Of a stretch of 64,000 nucleotides of DNA, positions 36,110 through 48,536 are shown piece by piece (within the stretch, counting starts at the first letter, position 1; every line of letters starts with the position of its first letter). The notes under the pieces are model-generated. The model did not search any database, was not told the DNA's origin, and worked only from the letters and a program-made list of their open reading frames with translations. Both the position numbers and the translations under genes were made by a program. This DNA is from Prosapia bicincta (Eukaryota > Arthropoda > Insecta > Hemiptera > Cercopidae). Location of the stretch: the NCBI GenBank assembly GCA_036971475.1, contig JBAIZL010000003.1:54915842-54979841 (forward strand). The letters are read 5' to 3'.

Positions 36110-37390
36110 TAGAATAAAGTTTACAATGTATAGTAAACTTCCTCCAATCCAGGATCGTATTGTCCGGCATGACATTTGTGTGAAATAAGGATATTGTTAG
36201 TTTATGGGAGGGGAACAGTTGTGTAATGAGGTATGTATTACGTTGTAATATTAAATAGAATAAATGGTAAAATTTATTTAATTTTAATTGTGTATTCAAT
36301 GTTTGATATAAATGGATGTTTTGAATTCGAAGAACAGGCATAGCTTAAAATGTTTTGATGTCAACTACAATTCTTTGAAATGTGATAAGTACGTATAATG
36401 GGTGAGCTCACTTTTGGCCTCGTTGTAGGTTCGGAAACAGCCCATTCTTTTCTCAGGCTTTGTGTGCCCCACTCTCGCTATCAGTTCCGTTTTCACCATT
36501 GCATTACTGTACCGTGAATCTCAGACTGGTCATTTGTTTGAATGTTGGATGGGCGTAGTTGATTTTAGTTTCGTGTTTTAGTGCTTGTGAGATTCTTATT
36601 GACAGTAACATGAGCCCTAAAGTTAACCCAGGTTCTTCCAAAAGAAAACATCTTACTCTCATTTTACCTCAAAAGCTGGAAATTATGAAGAAACTTGAAA
36701 ATGGCGTATGTAGGCACGTCATAATGAAAGATTACAACATAGGATCATCTACAATTCATGACATTCAAAAAATAATGAAAAGCTGAACAATTTATGAATG
36801 AAATAGAAACTTTAAAAAAATATTTTTGAAAGCAAACATTGAAAAAACCGAACTAGAACAACTTGATTCGGTTCTATACAGTTGGTTCTCAGCAAAACTA
36901 GCACTATGGTTGTTGAAGAAACAAAAACATCACTTGGAATCGAGCAGGTGATGCCTTGAACATTTTCATAGAATTTCCTGAACATTGCAGTTCGTTTAAT
37001 GATGCTGAAATAATAAAACTCCACATCATTAGAAATGACTTCATAAAAAAACGAAGGGAGAAAACTAAAAACCTCTCTGACATTCATGACTTGTTTAAGA
37101 TTGCCAACAAGAACATCCCCACACAGTAGAGCTAGACAAGTTTGTTTTGCTTTTATTATTCATATGCAATACATATGTACATACAAGATACATGTTTCTG
37201 TTTTGCCTTTATTATTCATATGCAATACATATGTACATACAAGATACATGTTTGAACTGTTTCAAAAATAAAAATTTATTTGTTTATTTTTTCCAATTAT
37301 TCTGATTTCAATTCTATAATCCGAAATATTTCGTAGTCCGGCACCCATCAAGTCCCGAACGTGACGCATTACAGTACTTCCAAAATAATC
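36110..37390 (+). mobile_element. Deleted pogo/Tigger (CENP-B-like) transposon remnant
   Basis: The ORF at 36610-36786 encodes the N-terminus of a Tigger/jerky-type transposase: MSPKVNPGSSKRKHLTLILP, then QKLEIMKKLENGV and YNIGSSTIHDIQK, which is the first CENP-B-type helix-turn-helix. After frame breaks, KKPELEQLDSVLYSWFSAK (about 36840-36896) matches the start of the second DNA-binding domain. 36920-37120 reads a C-terminal-like stretch (RAGDALNIFIEFPEHCSSFN). The DDE catalytic core between them is deleted. The ends are weak: GTATTGTCCGGCATG near 36155, and ATAATCCG with GTAGTCCGGCACC near 37317-37346. Confidence 0.75.
37143..37253 (+). repeat. 56-bp direct duplication
   Basis: Two adjacent copies (37143-37198 and 37199-37253) of a unit containing ATTCATATGCAATACATATG differ at one position, a recent tandem duplication inside the Tigger remnant. 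Confidence 0.95.
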
Positions 37391-38030
37391 ATCTAGACTC
37401 AGTAGTTTTTTGTAGAGCTCTAGATTGTAAAAATGCAACTTAAAGTTTGTTAATAAGACATAGTATAAGTTTGCTATTTCATGCAAGTCTTTAACCTGAT
37501 TTCTTAAATAAATACTAATTGAACAAGCACTTGAATTTAATATCCACTAAGTTATTAATTTTCAAATGTAGGGCCTATAAAGAGAAAAAGTACTTCGGTA
37601 TTATACCAACCTCACACTCACAGGGTAAGTAAGACATTACAAATATAAGACAAAAGGAAATAAGCTTTTTACATGTTTATTGATAAAATAACAATATATA
37701 AATCATAAACAATGAAAAAATATATTTTAAAAACTATATCACATACATTTGCTATAATAATTATAATGTATACAGAATAGTTGAGTACAGTAATGCTAAC
37801 AGTAGGTTATGCTTTGCTTTAAAATAGAATAATAAGGTAGGTTAAAAGTTTGTTTTTTATAAATCTTACTCTTTTTTCCAGTAGATCACAATATTAACGT
37901 GTATGGAAAAATGTCTTTTTTTGCTATAATTCTGCAAAAATCTTTGTTATATTAAATTTATTTTCTTAAATAAATTTTAAACAAATTTATTCTTCAGTTA
38001 TTTAGTATAGAAGAAAACATATTTATATTT
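37391..38030. other. AT-rich sequence
   Basis: No feature is recognised. Minus-strand AATAAA signals are present (for example near 37678), which could end a long minus-strand 3' UTR, but AT content makes this weak. Confidence 0.35.
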
Positions 38031-38426
38031 CACTATATGTACTTAAACAAGAACCTTACTTGGTATTTATGCCAGTTAACTTTCAAAGATTGGTATTATC
38101 TCCATTATCGAGCATCACTGACCGGGGGTTGTAGTAGACTGCAAGCTGTATGTAATTTCTGTTGTCACAAGGTGTGGTGTACCGTTATTGTTCTATTTTC
38201 GGATTCACTACACTGTGGTAGTCTTTTAAGTTTGTCTTGGGGTTAATTTTGTCTATTAGGTTGAATAATTTATCGTTTTTTGATTTTTGTGAAAACGGAA
38301 ATTCCATACAGCTCGCAGTCTACTACATCCCCCAATCAGTGATACTCGATAATGGAGATACTATCAATCTTTGAAAGTTAACTCGCATAAATAAAAAGTA
38401 AGATTCTTGTTTAAGTACATATAGTG
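38031..38426. repeat. Large inverted repeat, relative of 9678-9896
   Basis: Arms 38031-38150 and about 38308-38426 share their outer part (GTACTTAAACAAGAA) with the palindrome at 9678. Each arm carries a decayed core (TCGATAA), T, stem GGAGAT/ATCTTT, GAA, palindrome AGTTAACT, then C. The loop of about 155 bp between the arms is unassigned. Confidence 0.7.
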
Positions 38427-38486
38427 AAAGTGATAAGTGAATACAAGAAAAAGGTGTTGCAAAGTTTAAAAAAAACAATATATATT

Positions 38487-38570
38487 AACTAAGATTATTC
38501 AAATATTAATAAATTTATTTATTAATAAAGAATTATTAATAAATAATTCTTGTATTTGAATAACCTTAGT
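38487..38570. repeat. 84-bp AT-rich palindrome
   Basis: AACTAAGATTATTCAAAT and its inverse at the right end flank AT-rich arms. The outer sequence resembles the outer arms of 29372-29611 but lacks the hammerhead-like core. Confidence 0.65.
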
Positions 38571-38605
38571 TATTTTTTTATTATTAAACAAGAAAACATT
38601 TTGTG

Positions 38606-38637
<32 letters not shown>

Positions 38638-41017
38638 AGTGTATAAGTATATTACTATTCTATTTTCAAAATAGTAATATTTTATTTTTAAAACCCTTTA
38701 CACAATTCTGTAACACTTAAATATATGTCATTCAATATTATAAACAGTAATAGATTATAATTTACAATTACCTTAGTAATAGACATCCAAAATACATTGT
38801 ATTTAAAAGACAAAAGAAATGATTACGTCATTCAACCACAAGAATAAGATATTCTATAATTTAAGCTGTAATATTGAAAAAATGTACCAGTCGTTAGTGA
38901 CTATAGCAAATTTAACAACACATAAGCACTTTACATTAATCATTTTAAATCATAAGAAAAAGACTTGTTACAGAATGTGCACTGGTTAAAATACAACCTA
39001 AAACCAGATTCCCACTGACATAACACTTGTGTAACCTCTTCTGTGAACCCAGTACTGGGTAATACGTTTTTTTAAAATCCATTTTACACTTAATAAATCT
39101 CAATCTTCAAAATATTTACAACAAACATTTTTTTATATTTGCATCTTTAAAAGGAATAATAGCTGTAGTAAAAAAACCAAAAATGATTTACAAAAGAAAC
39201 CAGTTTACCTTAATTAACTGAGGCTTGGGTTGAACTGGTAAATTAAAAATCCAGAGCATGTGGGCAATTAACACAAAAATCTATAATAGAATAATGAGAA
39301 TTCTTATTCCACTTGTTCGATAATCAGATTCACAAAAATTGAGAGATTGGTATTTAATAAAAAAGAGTAAGGCAGGGTAGGAATTTATATCAATGAGATT
39401 TCTCTCTTAGAAATGCAAAGACAGCAAACAGTTAGTAGTTAAACAAGTTATGCGTCAACAACCTGTGCACATAAATTGGCTGTTATACCGAACTTGAAAG
39501 CACAATCAATATTTATAAAAACCAAAACAAGTACTTCAAAGCAATTTTTAAACACAAGATTTTAGAGCTGTTACCACCATATTATTGGTTCATTGTGACT
39601 GTCTGTGAAAGAAGTGCTTATTACAACCTATTTATTAATTTTCTGAACCTGGGGCTGGAGGGTTAAGCTATCTCTATGAAGCCTCAATGCTCCTTTCACA
39701 CCCTTCTCTTGGTGCCATCATTTCAACCAAATTAAAAGGAAGCCAGTTTTATACATTATTCCTATAAACAATCTGACCTTTCTTGAAAGTCATAAATTTT
39801 TCAAAAACTGACTTCCCCGTAAATTCCCTTACACCTCCTTCAGTTGCAAACAAATTCTTTATATTAAAGTTTAGTATTTAATATAATAAAATATTGAACA
39901 TGTAAACTCTGAAAATATTTTATAAAAACTTCCAGTAACGAGTATGCCTTGATTACTACATGTAAAATGATATTGTTTCAATAGAAATCTGGTTTACTCT
40001 GTAATAATTCTAAAACTAGGCCTATAATAATAACAAGCACACTCATAGATGTGCAACATTTTAATAAATGGTATATTCAGATTAGAGTAACAATGTATAA
40101 CAAATTAGTAACAAAGTACTTGCAAACTACATAAAGTAAGGCGTAATTATAATAATCTACTAACCTCTCAATTGAATTGATTTCAAACCTTTAAATATTC
40201 AACACAGTTTCACTCAAAATATGTAAGAAAACAATTTTTAACAAATATTGGTGAATTGCAGCTGCGTAGAAAATTTTTCAATTTAATATCTTTTGTTAAC
40301 CTCTGGCCTGAAAAAGATTATGGCTTTTTCTATTAAAAAATAATAAACATAATACTAAAAAAGATATTTTTTTTATTGATAGAACCAAAACACAGAATTC
40401 AATATTAAAAAATTTGGTATTTCTTGACCATAGATCATATCCAATTTTTTTGTTTTTGTTTTCACATCTTACTAAAAAATACATACTAAACAAAAAAACC
40501 GCATGATTTTTGGAAAACAATAAAATATCATTCTAAAGAATCAGTAAAGATACATTTGATTATTTTTAAAATTAACTTTAAGGATTTAAACAAGATAATT
40601 GAAGTGAAGGAATTGGTTACCATTTGCAGCACAATTGACTTCAAGATGAGGCTATGCAACTAGCATTGTCCTACAATCAAGATAGCAGTGACAAAATTCT
40701 GTACAGTCAAGTTTTACTCTTTATATTTGTTCATATCAATTGCAACAATTTCTGTTATTGTAAAAGATAATTTTACATTTGAACTTTGTATTTTACGTTG
40801 AATAATATAATTATGTCAAAAATCATAAAATTAATCTATTAAAAATTTTACTCAATACACAATTTTATGAAATACTGCAAAAAAATGTAAGAAATTATGT
40901 GTAAACACGGTATACATTTTTTTTATTAAATTTATAACAGCGACAATTATATTACTGTATAGCGTTTTGAAAGCAACAACCAAACTTGATAAAACACATT
41001 CGATATTTATTGTTGTA
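38571..41017. other. Long AT-rich region, possible intron or 3' UTR
   Basis: (AC)n lies at 38612-38636. Otherwise no repeat or coding region is recognised over 2.4 kb. Being free of mobile-element debris is unusual in this window and would fit an intron or long UTR of the minus-strand gene at 44.7-45.1 kb, but nothing proves it. Confidence 0.3.
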
Positions 41018-41471
41018 CAATAGAGTCTCGATAATTTGAGGTAGATGGGACTGAGGCCCCTTTTGATAACAAAAACTCGGATTATGTAGAAATACATTCC
41101 TGTACATTAGAAAAAATATGGGTTCCAATGAACCCTAATACTATAATTAAGAACACACAAAATACGTTTATGCAACTATTGGCATGCCCTCATCCACTGA
41201 TGTACGTCCGTATCATCGACATTTTCACAATCTGAAAAATTCTTGATAAGAGATGTCAAATCTGTCTCTACTTGTGGATCAATGACGCAGTAAACAGTTT
41301 TATGACTCATAGCTTTATTCATGACTTATTTAATATGTCTTCTTTTATTTTGTTCCATGATTTGGCTATACACTACACAACGTATTTGAATGTATTTTCT
41401 TTTTAAAACCCGTCAACGTGTCTTTCTTTACAGTCACTTCTAAGAGAAATTGTAAAATGTAACGTCTATAT

Positions 41472-42486
41472 TAGAGATGGGCCGATTCCTAAAATTTTCG
41501 ATTCCGATTCCGATTCTAAAATTTTCCTTTCGATTCTCGATTCTTTCATGTTATATTAGCTTACATGCTAGGTCTCTAATAATTAATTTAGTTAACATCT
41601 TGGTCATATGGCAAAACCTTTTAAAAGCTCTGTTATAATGTAATAGGCTACAAAAAACCTTCAACCTTGATTTATCAATAGCATAAAAAAGCATAAAAAC
41701 ATGCTTGATTTTTAAAAGCATAAAAACATATCAGATAAAAGTAATGATTTATTTTAGAGTTAAAAATGTGAACTTTACACTATTTTATGAAGTTTGAAAA
41801 AATACCTAAGCCTATTTACATTGTCTCTCAAAACAAAACAAAAATTAAAAACAAACGAGCAACATAAAAAGTACAAAATTAATAAATAGTTTCATTTGCT
41901 ATTACAATCGTGTTTATTTTCTTTTCGCTCCGAAATATATTACATTACCGTGAGAGTAATATCTGTCTATAATATAATCGATTGAGGTTAAGTATTGGAG
42001 GAATAATACAGTGTTTCTGTTATCCGTCTATTCGCTCAACCGTCATGGCCACGGTACCGACGGTGACGGTTAATCGAGTTTTTACTGTACTTTTTTTGTG
42101 TTTTGTTCTGACATCTATGAATCAGTGACAGTAAGACACGTGGGGAGGGGAGAGTGTGTATCGAACCCGCTCTAGTGAGAGAGAGAGAGAGAGAGACGAG
42201 CGATGTCAAACGACCAGAAATGGTTACGATCTTGATTGATGTTGCTTCATAAATAATAATATTTTCGTTTAATTTAATCATTTAATTCATTCAAATCAAC
42301 TAATACATAAATATGATATAGTAGGTAATTAATTATTTTTCCAATAAATTACTCCACACACAGATTTTAATAGTTGACAAAATAAGAATCGGAATTGACA
42401 CTTTTATGAATGAAGAATCGAGTATCGACGATTCCTCGATACCACTAGAATCGACGATTCCTGGAATCGGATTCGGCCCATCCATA
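41472..42486. mobile_element. Non-autonomous hAT with perfect 8-bp target duplication
   Basis: Starts TAGAGATGGGCCGATTCC and ends with the inverse of TATGGATGGGCCGAATCC. It is flanked on both sides by GTCTATAT (41464-41471 and 42487-42494), an exact 8-bp duplication as expected for hAT. Subterminal repeats of the GATTCCGATTC type are present at both ends. The interior shows no transposase. It is 1015 bp long. Confidence 0.92.
42008..42089. mobile_element. 80-bp pogo-type MITE nested in the hAT
   Basis: CAGTGTTTCTGTTATCCGTC on the left and, in reverse, CAGTAAAAACTCGATTAACC on the right, flanked by TA on both sides, as expected for pogo/Tigger. Almost the whole element is terminal repeat. Confidence 0.65.
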
Positions 42487-42738
42487 GTCTATATTTTTTC
42501 ATACATTCTAGAACACCCTGATCTACTGGCTAGATTAGGCTCGTAACATTTGCGGGTAGAAATAAAGCACAGATATCATAGGACCACAATTAATCTTTAT
42601 CGGGATGGGATGATGCATTGTTTAACAGTAAATAATTTGAATTTTGTTTTAAAAAGATAAAATAGCCTAAAATAGAAATAGGCTCAAATTTAACAGAACC
42701 TCAAAAAATCGGGACTCGGATTTTCGAGACTCTACTGA

Positions 42739-43902
42739 ATGTATAAAATCTACTGTAATTAATGGATGGATTGTACATTGAACCAATAAAATAGCTGGGT
42801 AACTGACTGATTTACTTTTCATTACAACCATTTAAAACATTTTATTGGAATATATCATTTTAAATATTTAAAAATAAATACTGTAAAAGAATTCTTGTGT
42901 TAGTTATGCAAATAAAATAGCTTAGTCAAAAAGTTGAATATTTTGAGTTGTAACTATTGTTTTACCTTTTTAATTATTAATCAATGTTTTTAGTTCCCTT
43001 GAGATGTAATAAGTTCTGCTATTACCCATCAACAATGACCAATGATGCCTATAATTTATTGCTGATTCAAATACAATCTGAATTATTAACAATTTTATTA
43101 GGGATATAGATGTAGCCTTAATAAATTATCTAAAATACATTTTTTGAAATTTGTGGATTTTATTGTACTTGATGATCAACAACACTTTTATGTTTGAACT
43201 TACCAAATTAATGATTTGTCGAACTTATAGTTTAAAGTAAATTTATAAAAAACTAACTGAGACACATTTACCTTGCACTAAAAATCATTTGCATCTTCAT
43301 CTATTCTCCAAATTCTTAAATTGTAAATTAGTCAAATTAGATAAGTTTAAACATACATTAAAAAAATATTTAAAGCATTTTTAATGTCATGATAATAATT
43401 CCACTATCTTCGTAATTAAAAGTACAAGCTATAGCTATTGTAATTTTTTATAAATATCTTTTTTTTACAATTTTAAGTCATGATTAAGCCTTAAATGTTA
43501 TTTTGTTAGTTTATGTTACTTGCTGCAATGTTTTTTAAGGGTGATTTACAGATGAACATTTATATGTAACAGAAAAATATATTCCATAAAAAACATTTTC
43601 TAATAAAAATTCTAAAAAAAAAAATCTAAACCAACAATGCCACACAACAGAGCATTTTCAGCCTAACAAAGATTCATAATTTCTCCTACACTATAATGAT
43701 ATCAGTGTCAAGACGATAAAATAATATTATCTAACCACCAATATCTAAATAGCAACTGTTAAACTGTCAACCATAGTTAGAATAATGTATATTTATAATT
43801 TCTAAAATATATAGAAAGATCGAATCCCAAACAAACAAAATTTACTAGATTTTAATATCATCGTCTATATATTGAAGATGTATAAAGTTTTAAACATTAA
43901 AA
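42739..43902. other. AT-rich sequence
   Basis: No gene or repeat is recognised. Confidence 0.45.
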
Positions 43903-44313
43903 TATTTGGAAATTATTAAGATCAGCGACTATCGCTCTGATCGGCAAACATTTTTTCCTGATCAATTTGACTTTGCTGAACACGAATCTGAAGTTTTTTT
44001 AAACTGCAAACACATTTAAAAAAATAATAATAACCCAACCTAACCTGGTTTTCATAGGTTAACATGTGTTTGCCGTCAAAAATAACTTCATATTCGTGTT
44101 CAGCAAGGTCAAATCTATCAAGAAAAACTAATTTTGCTGATCGGAACGTTAGTAAACACCAAAGTCAGGTCAGGTTAGGTTATTTTTTTCAATGTAAATA
44201 TGTGTTTGCAGTAAAAAAAAACTTCAGATTCGTGTTCAACAAGGTCAAATTGATCAGGAAAAAACATTTCGCTGATCGGAACAGTAGTCGCTGATCTTAA
44301 TATTTACCAAATA
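43903..44313. mobile_element. Foldback MITE with three arm copies
   Basis: The termini TATTTGGAAATTATTAAG and, in reverse, TATTTGGTAAATATTAAG open inverted arms of about 150 bp containing AGATCAGCGACTA, CCTGATCAATTTGAC and AACACGAATCTGAA. A third copy of the arm (about 44040-44160) sits next to the right arm in the same orientation, ending at TTAGTAAACACC. No coding sequence beyond a low-complexity frame. A relative is at 48537-49170. Confidence 0.8.
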
Positions 44314-44664
44314 TTTGAATGATTTAAGCAAAAGAATAATTTCAACCAATAAAATTGTTAATTGTTACTGAAAAGCTAGGTGTTAAACGTATATTAAAAA
44401 AAAAAATGAAATGAAGATTTTCAAGAAACTTTAACTTAAGTAACAACAAATTCAAATAATTGATTTTTCTATAGTTTTTACCATAACTATATGCAGCAAG
44501 TAAAGTAAATTATTTGTTTTAACTACACTAACATAGGTGTAAGAAAAAAGTGATCTATTAATCACAGACTCTGAACTTACTTGCTAATAAATATACAAGT
44601 GTATAATTTATAATTGCACTTCACAATATTGTTGACAGGATTGGAACCATGCTCTTACCTCAGG

Positions 44665-45126
44665 TTACTTTGTATGAATCTTGTTAAAAGATATTGACTC
44701 ATGTATGATAATCTTTTCTAATTTAAAATTATAATAATAAATATTACTTTTAAGATCTGACTTAATTCTTTCCAGAACTTGTTTGGCAACTTTTTGATCT
44801 GTGTCTCTGTTAACTCGGTGGGTTTCCAAGTTTGAGGCTAGTCGGAATGGTACTCCATCAATTTGACTGGTTACACTTGTAGATCTTCCGAATGTTTCAG
44901 GGTTTGTTTGTGTTTGATATTGTGAGTGATGAACTCCTTGAGGACTAATTCCATATGGCAGGTTAGTAACAGGCTTCGTTGGATTTTGTGGGTAGATACC
45001 TGGAGAAGTCGCATGCACAATCGAGTATCCTTCTTCACTACCTATCTCATAAACTTCAGTAGCAGTAATCGTTTCATCAGAAGTTTTCCTCTTTAAACTA
45101 CCAAAAAGCCAACTTGTTATGGACAT
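44665..45126 (-). CDS. UMA-domain protein, UMAD1-like
   Basis: This is a 153-codon minus-strand ORF. It begins MSITSWLFGSLKRK, and residues 22-38 (TATEVYEIGSEEGYSIV) resemble the short acidic 'EGYxIV' segment of UMAD1-like proteins. A polar linker rich in Pro, Ser and Gln follows. From about residue 89 it reads IDGVPFRLASNLE and later YYYNFKLEKIIIHES, the VPFxL ... Y.F.LE pattern of the UMA domain, which in UBAP1 and MVB12 contacts ESCRT-I. ESCRT-I membership would put it in endosomal sorting; that is inference. The start codon is immediately preceded by a good splice acceptor (TTGTTGTTATAG), so a 5' UTR exon probably lies upstream. Ten bases after the stop there is a strong donor (GAG|GTAAGA), so an intron in the 3' UTR or an alternative C-terminus is possible. 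It is by far the best host gene in the window. Confidence 0.65.
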   Translation of the reverse strand: MSITSWLFGSLKRKTSDETITATEVYEIGSEEGYSIVHATSPGIYPQNPTKPVTNLPYGISPQGVHHSQYQTQTNPETFGRSTSVTSQIDGVPFRLASNLETHRVNRDTDQKVAKQVLERIKSDLKSNIYYYNFKLEKIIIHESISFNKIHTK

Positions 45127-45490
45127 CTATAACAACAAATTTTAAATTATTAATTAATAGTGACAAATTATTAAGATTTAAATTACTGTCATAAATAACA
45201 TGTGTTTGAAATTAATTCAGTTATGGATGTTAGTTTTAATTTTATAAGAGGAAACAAAAACATAACAAAGTTTAATGCTATCTTTAATAATTATAAGGAA
45301 AAACATTTTTTACACATAAAATATTAATAAAAAAATAAAGTGAAAATGTATAGTAAAGTTATATTTAACGAATTTAACTGTTGATATTTAGTGAAGTAAT
45401 GATGTTTTCACCTGTGGATTATTATTAAATATCTCGTTTATGGTAAATGGACTAAATGGTATTTTCAGTGAATTTATTTTGACTAATCTC
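45127..45490. other. AT-rich sequence, likely 5' intron of the UMAD1-like gene
   Basis: It directly follows the acceptor upstream of the minus-strand start codon. No other feature is seen. Confidence 0.4.
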
Positions 45491-45498
45491 ATTTATAG

Positions 45499-45499
<1 letters not shown>

Positions 45500-45550
<51 letters not shown>
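45500..45550. repeat. (TA)n microsatellite
   Basis: A TA run directly to the left of the palindrome at 45583-45826, with another TA run at 45826-45846 on its right. Confidence 0.95.
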
Positions 45551-45551
<1 letters not shown>

Positions 45552-45582
45552 AAATATCAAATAGGTTTTCCTGTTACAATTA

Positions 45583-45826
45583 TTTTCGAGAGTAAATAAT
45601 ATACACTAATTACAGGAATTAATTTATTGAATAATACACTCAAAGCTTTTCGTTGGTTGACATTACCAACATCCTCAGGAGTTACTAAGAATGACAAAAG
45701 AACTCCAATTCTTTTGTCATTCTTAGTAACTCCTGAGGATGTTGGTAATGTCAACCAACGAAAGCTTTGAGTGTATTATTCAATAAATTAATTCCTGTAA
45801 TTAGTGTATATTATTTATTCTCGAAA
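45583..45826. repeat. 244-bp near-perfect palindrome with two hammerhead-like cores
   Basis: Arms 45583-45700 and 45712-45826 are almost perfect reverse complements around a loop of about 10 bases. Cores: 45647-45678 on minus and 45733-45764 on plus, each CTGAGGA, T, stem GTTGGT/ACCAAC, GAA, an AAGCTT-type palindrome, T. ACTC immediately before the core pairs with GAGT immediately after the predicted cleavage base, giving a short stem I. This is the best-preserved example in the window and is very young judging by arm identity. Confidence 0.8.
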
Positions 45827-45849
45827 ATATATATATATATATATATAAT

Positions 45850-48095
45850 TATTATATTATTTAAAGTTATATATCAATATGGGTCGACCATCAAAACTAT
45901 CATGAGGAAAATTTGTTCATTAAAATCCGATGAAGCTCGTTCTAAGCAGCTTTCTCAAATAAAAAAGTATATTTGTTTTATAATAATTTTTTAATATGTG
46001 GTAGAATACTACATCAAATAAATACTGTGATTGTTTATTTTGATTATAAGTTATTTTATAGTTCATAATCTTTGTTAAAAAAAATTTTCACAACAAAATT
46101 TCTTTTGCTTTGATATTAAAATACTGTATTGCCTCCATATCAATTGGATTGAGATATAACTATAATAGGATCACTGAGAAAGTTTCCCCTCAATTCTTCC
46201 AACATTATCGTAGAACAAACATTTAAAAAATCCAAACCAGAATCTCCACCTTTTTAAAAGTCGGTTGAAAATGGAGGCAACTTCACTTGTCAACCAGGTG
46301 GCTTATCTCAGCAAACTTTGTTTTTTTGTACAGTATTACCTAATCGTCTCATCAAGACACTATGTAGATATATGCAAATGTAGTACAACATAGTGTTTTG
46401 TTATATGAAAACCATGACGTTTTATATATTGTACAGTAAGTTATTTTTGTTTTTTTAACTTTTAGAGTGTGGCAAACAAGTTAAATTTTTTTCAATGCTC
46501 CTGAAACATTTAACATCACCCGGTGTAATTTGTTTTAGCCAATATCCATTGTGTGTAGAATGTAAATACTTACTTTTTTAGCTATATTCTTATGCAGCTA
46601 ATAAAATAATTGTGGTTTTATATAGATTTGTATACAAAAAATCATTTACATTCTGTAATGGCAAAATGTTACAAAAATTTAATTTATTTTTCCCATGCAC
46701 ATTACGGTCACATGTTTTTAAAACATTATTATAATGGAAACAGCTAGAACTTTTACAATCAGGACAGATTTTTAATAATAAATGAAAATTGTCAACATAT
46801 CAAGTAACTGCTTTTACTCGTACCTTTCAAGATATTGTTATCAAAGTTTTTTTTTTTCTTGATATAATGAAACTTATCCTAACCAGATCCTTTGTTGCTT
46901 CATTATAAAATGTGTATATAATTATTTAATGTTCTATAAAAAATGATTTGTATGATAAATAAACTTAGTTTCAGTGTTATTAGTGTGTTTAGGTTTAATT
47001 CATTTTTTTTTTTAAATGAAGCGCTACTTATGAATTTTGTTTTTTCATATAATTTAATTATTTTTCAGAATTCATTCTTTAGTAATATATTTGAAAGGAA
47101 GAATAGTCAGGGTGATATGAAAACAAACTGATGTTTAAAATATTAAAAAGAGGAACATTACCTAAAATATTACTAAGTGGAACAAACAAGTATATTATTA
47201 AGTATAATAACTTATAAAATAATATATAATTAAAAATTTGTTGCAACAAAAATCCTCTCATCTTTAATTGCCATCATTTATGCAGAGCAATATTATATAT
47301 TGCTACAATATTACAGGGGTTCAATAATTATAAAGTCATTTAGGATTAAATAGTTATTTATTATAATTACGTAAAGCAACTATGGCCTGATTTTTCAATT
47401 CAAATAAATAAAACCTCTTAACTACAAATATAACTTCTTATTCAAACCCTTAATACATTTCAATTGTAAAGCAGTTATATTTAGAGGAATTATTACAAAA
47501 ATAACTTACAAAGGATTATTTTTTCAATAATTTCTTTGTCATTAAATGTTTGAATAAAAAATTTGTCTAAAAGGGGTTTGGTTAAAGTTCTTTTAAAAGA
47601 CCTGCATCATATTTTTACAAAACCTTATTATATCGGCTTGCCTTGTACAGTCATTTCTATCTGGTTACTAGAAGGTTCCAACATTTACATTGTGTACTGT
47701 TGTGTTCGCTGCAGCAGAAAAGCACTTACTGAGCCATTTGTCAAAACATTTTATTGTAATGAAAAAATGGGATCTGGTGTAATATGAAACTTGATTTTAT
47801 ATAATGTGTGCGTAAGTAAGTTTAGGTTATGTATAGCTTTATCAAATTTTAAGCACTATTTTTGTTTGGATTCATAAAATCGTTTGCTTAATGTATTTTT
47901 GATAACAAAAAAAAAAAAAAAATTGGATAGGACCTGTATTTGGGTATGTAACAGATAGGCTAACTTAGAAATGTTTTATAAAGAAAACTTGATTTCATAG
48001 TTTTGGTATGAATTAAAAGTGAGGCTACATATGTTTTTTCAAAGATTTTAATTGTTGAGGCATCAGAACCAAGTTTTATTATTTTTTGTTGTTGA
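45850..48095. other. AT-rich region with repeat scraps
   Basis: 46268-46325 matches 8890-8945. 47405-47500 is one eroded arm of the 8021-8218 family (ACATTTCAATTGTAAAGCAG). An (A)n tract lies at 47908-47922. Short frames here have no motifs. Confidence 0.4.
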
Positions 48096-48114
48096 AAATC
48101 TTCATACACACACA

Positions 48115-48206
<92 letters not shown>

Positions 48207-48207
48207 G

Positions 48208-48247
<40 letters not shown>
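48115..48247. repeat. (TA)n followed by (TG)n microsatellite
   Basis: About 95 bp of TA, then about 35 bp of TG. Ile-Tyr and Thr-His frames are artefacts. Confidence 0.97.
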
Positions 48248-48251
<4 letters not shown>

Positions 48252-48536
48252 AACGGCATTATTGCTGTATTTTAATGTTGTAACAGACACTCCTTTTTTT
48301 ATAGAAAAACAATTACTCTATACAGTGTTATATGTGTCATTTCATTTTTAAAAGTGTTAATCACCTCATTTTGTTTTTGAAACACCTATAACGACTTGTT
48401 CCTTATTCATAATGTAATTTTTAATAGCATATGTGAATATTATAAGTTGGAGTTTAGTTTATGAGATTAAATATATAACTAAACACTTCAACATATGTTA
48501 GTATGTTGCACTTGCATATAGTAGCACTTACTTTTT

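Larger units (their letters stand above)
41018..42738 (-). mobile_element. Tigger-like transposon, interrupted by a hAT
   Basis: Terminal inverted repeats: CAATAGAGTCTCGATAATTT at 41027-41046 and, in reverse, CAGTAGAGTCTCGAAAATCC at the right end (about 42719-42738). On the minus strand, 41170-41330 reads NFSDCENVDDTDVHQWMRAC, like the acidic tail of Tigger/jerky transposases. The rest of the transposase is lost. A hAT element (41472-42486) sits inside it. Confidence 0.75.

Noticed and set aside
36812..37087. 91-codon minus-strand ORF
   Set aside because: It is antisense to the Tigger transposase remnant, which reads in the plus direction.
38571..41017. Continuous host gene or UTR across the clean AT-rich region
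   Set aside because: Attractive because repeats are absent, but no splice, coding or polyadenylation signal stands out from the AT background.
48052..48290. Ile-Tyr-rich ORFs
   Set aside because: They run through (TA)n and (TG)n microsatellites; the same applies to 9508-10047.
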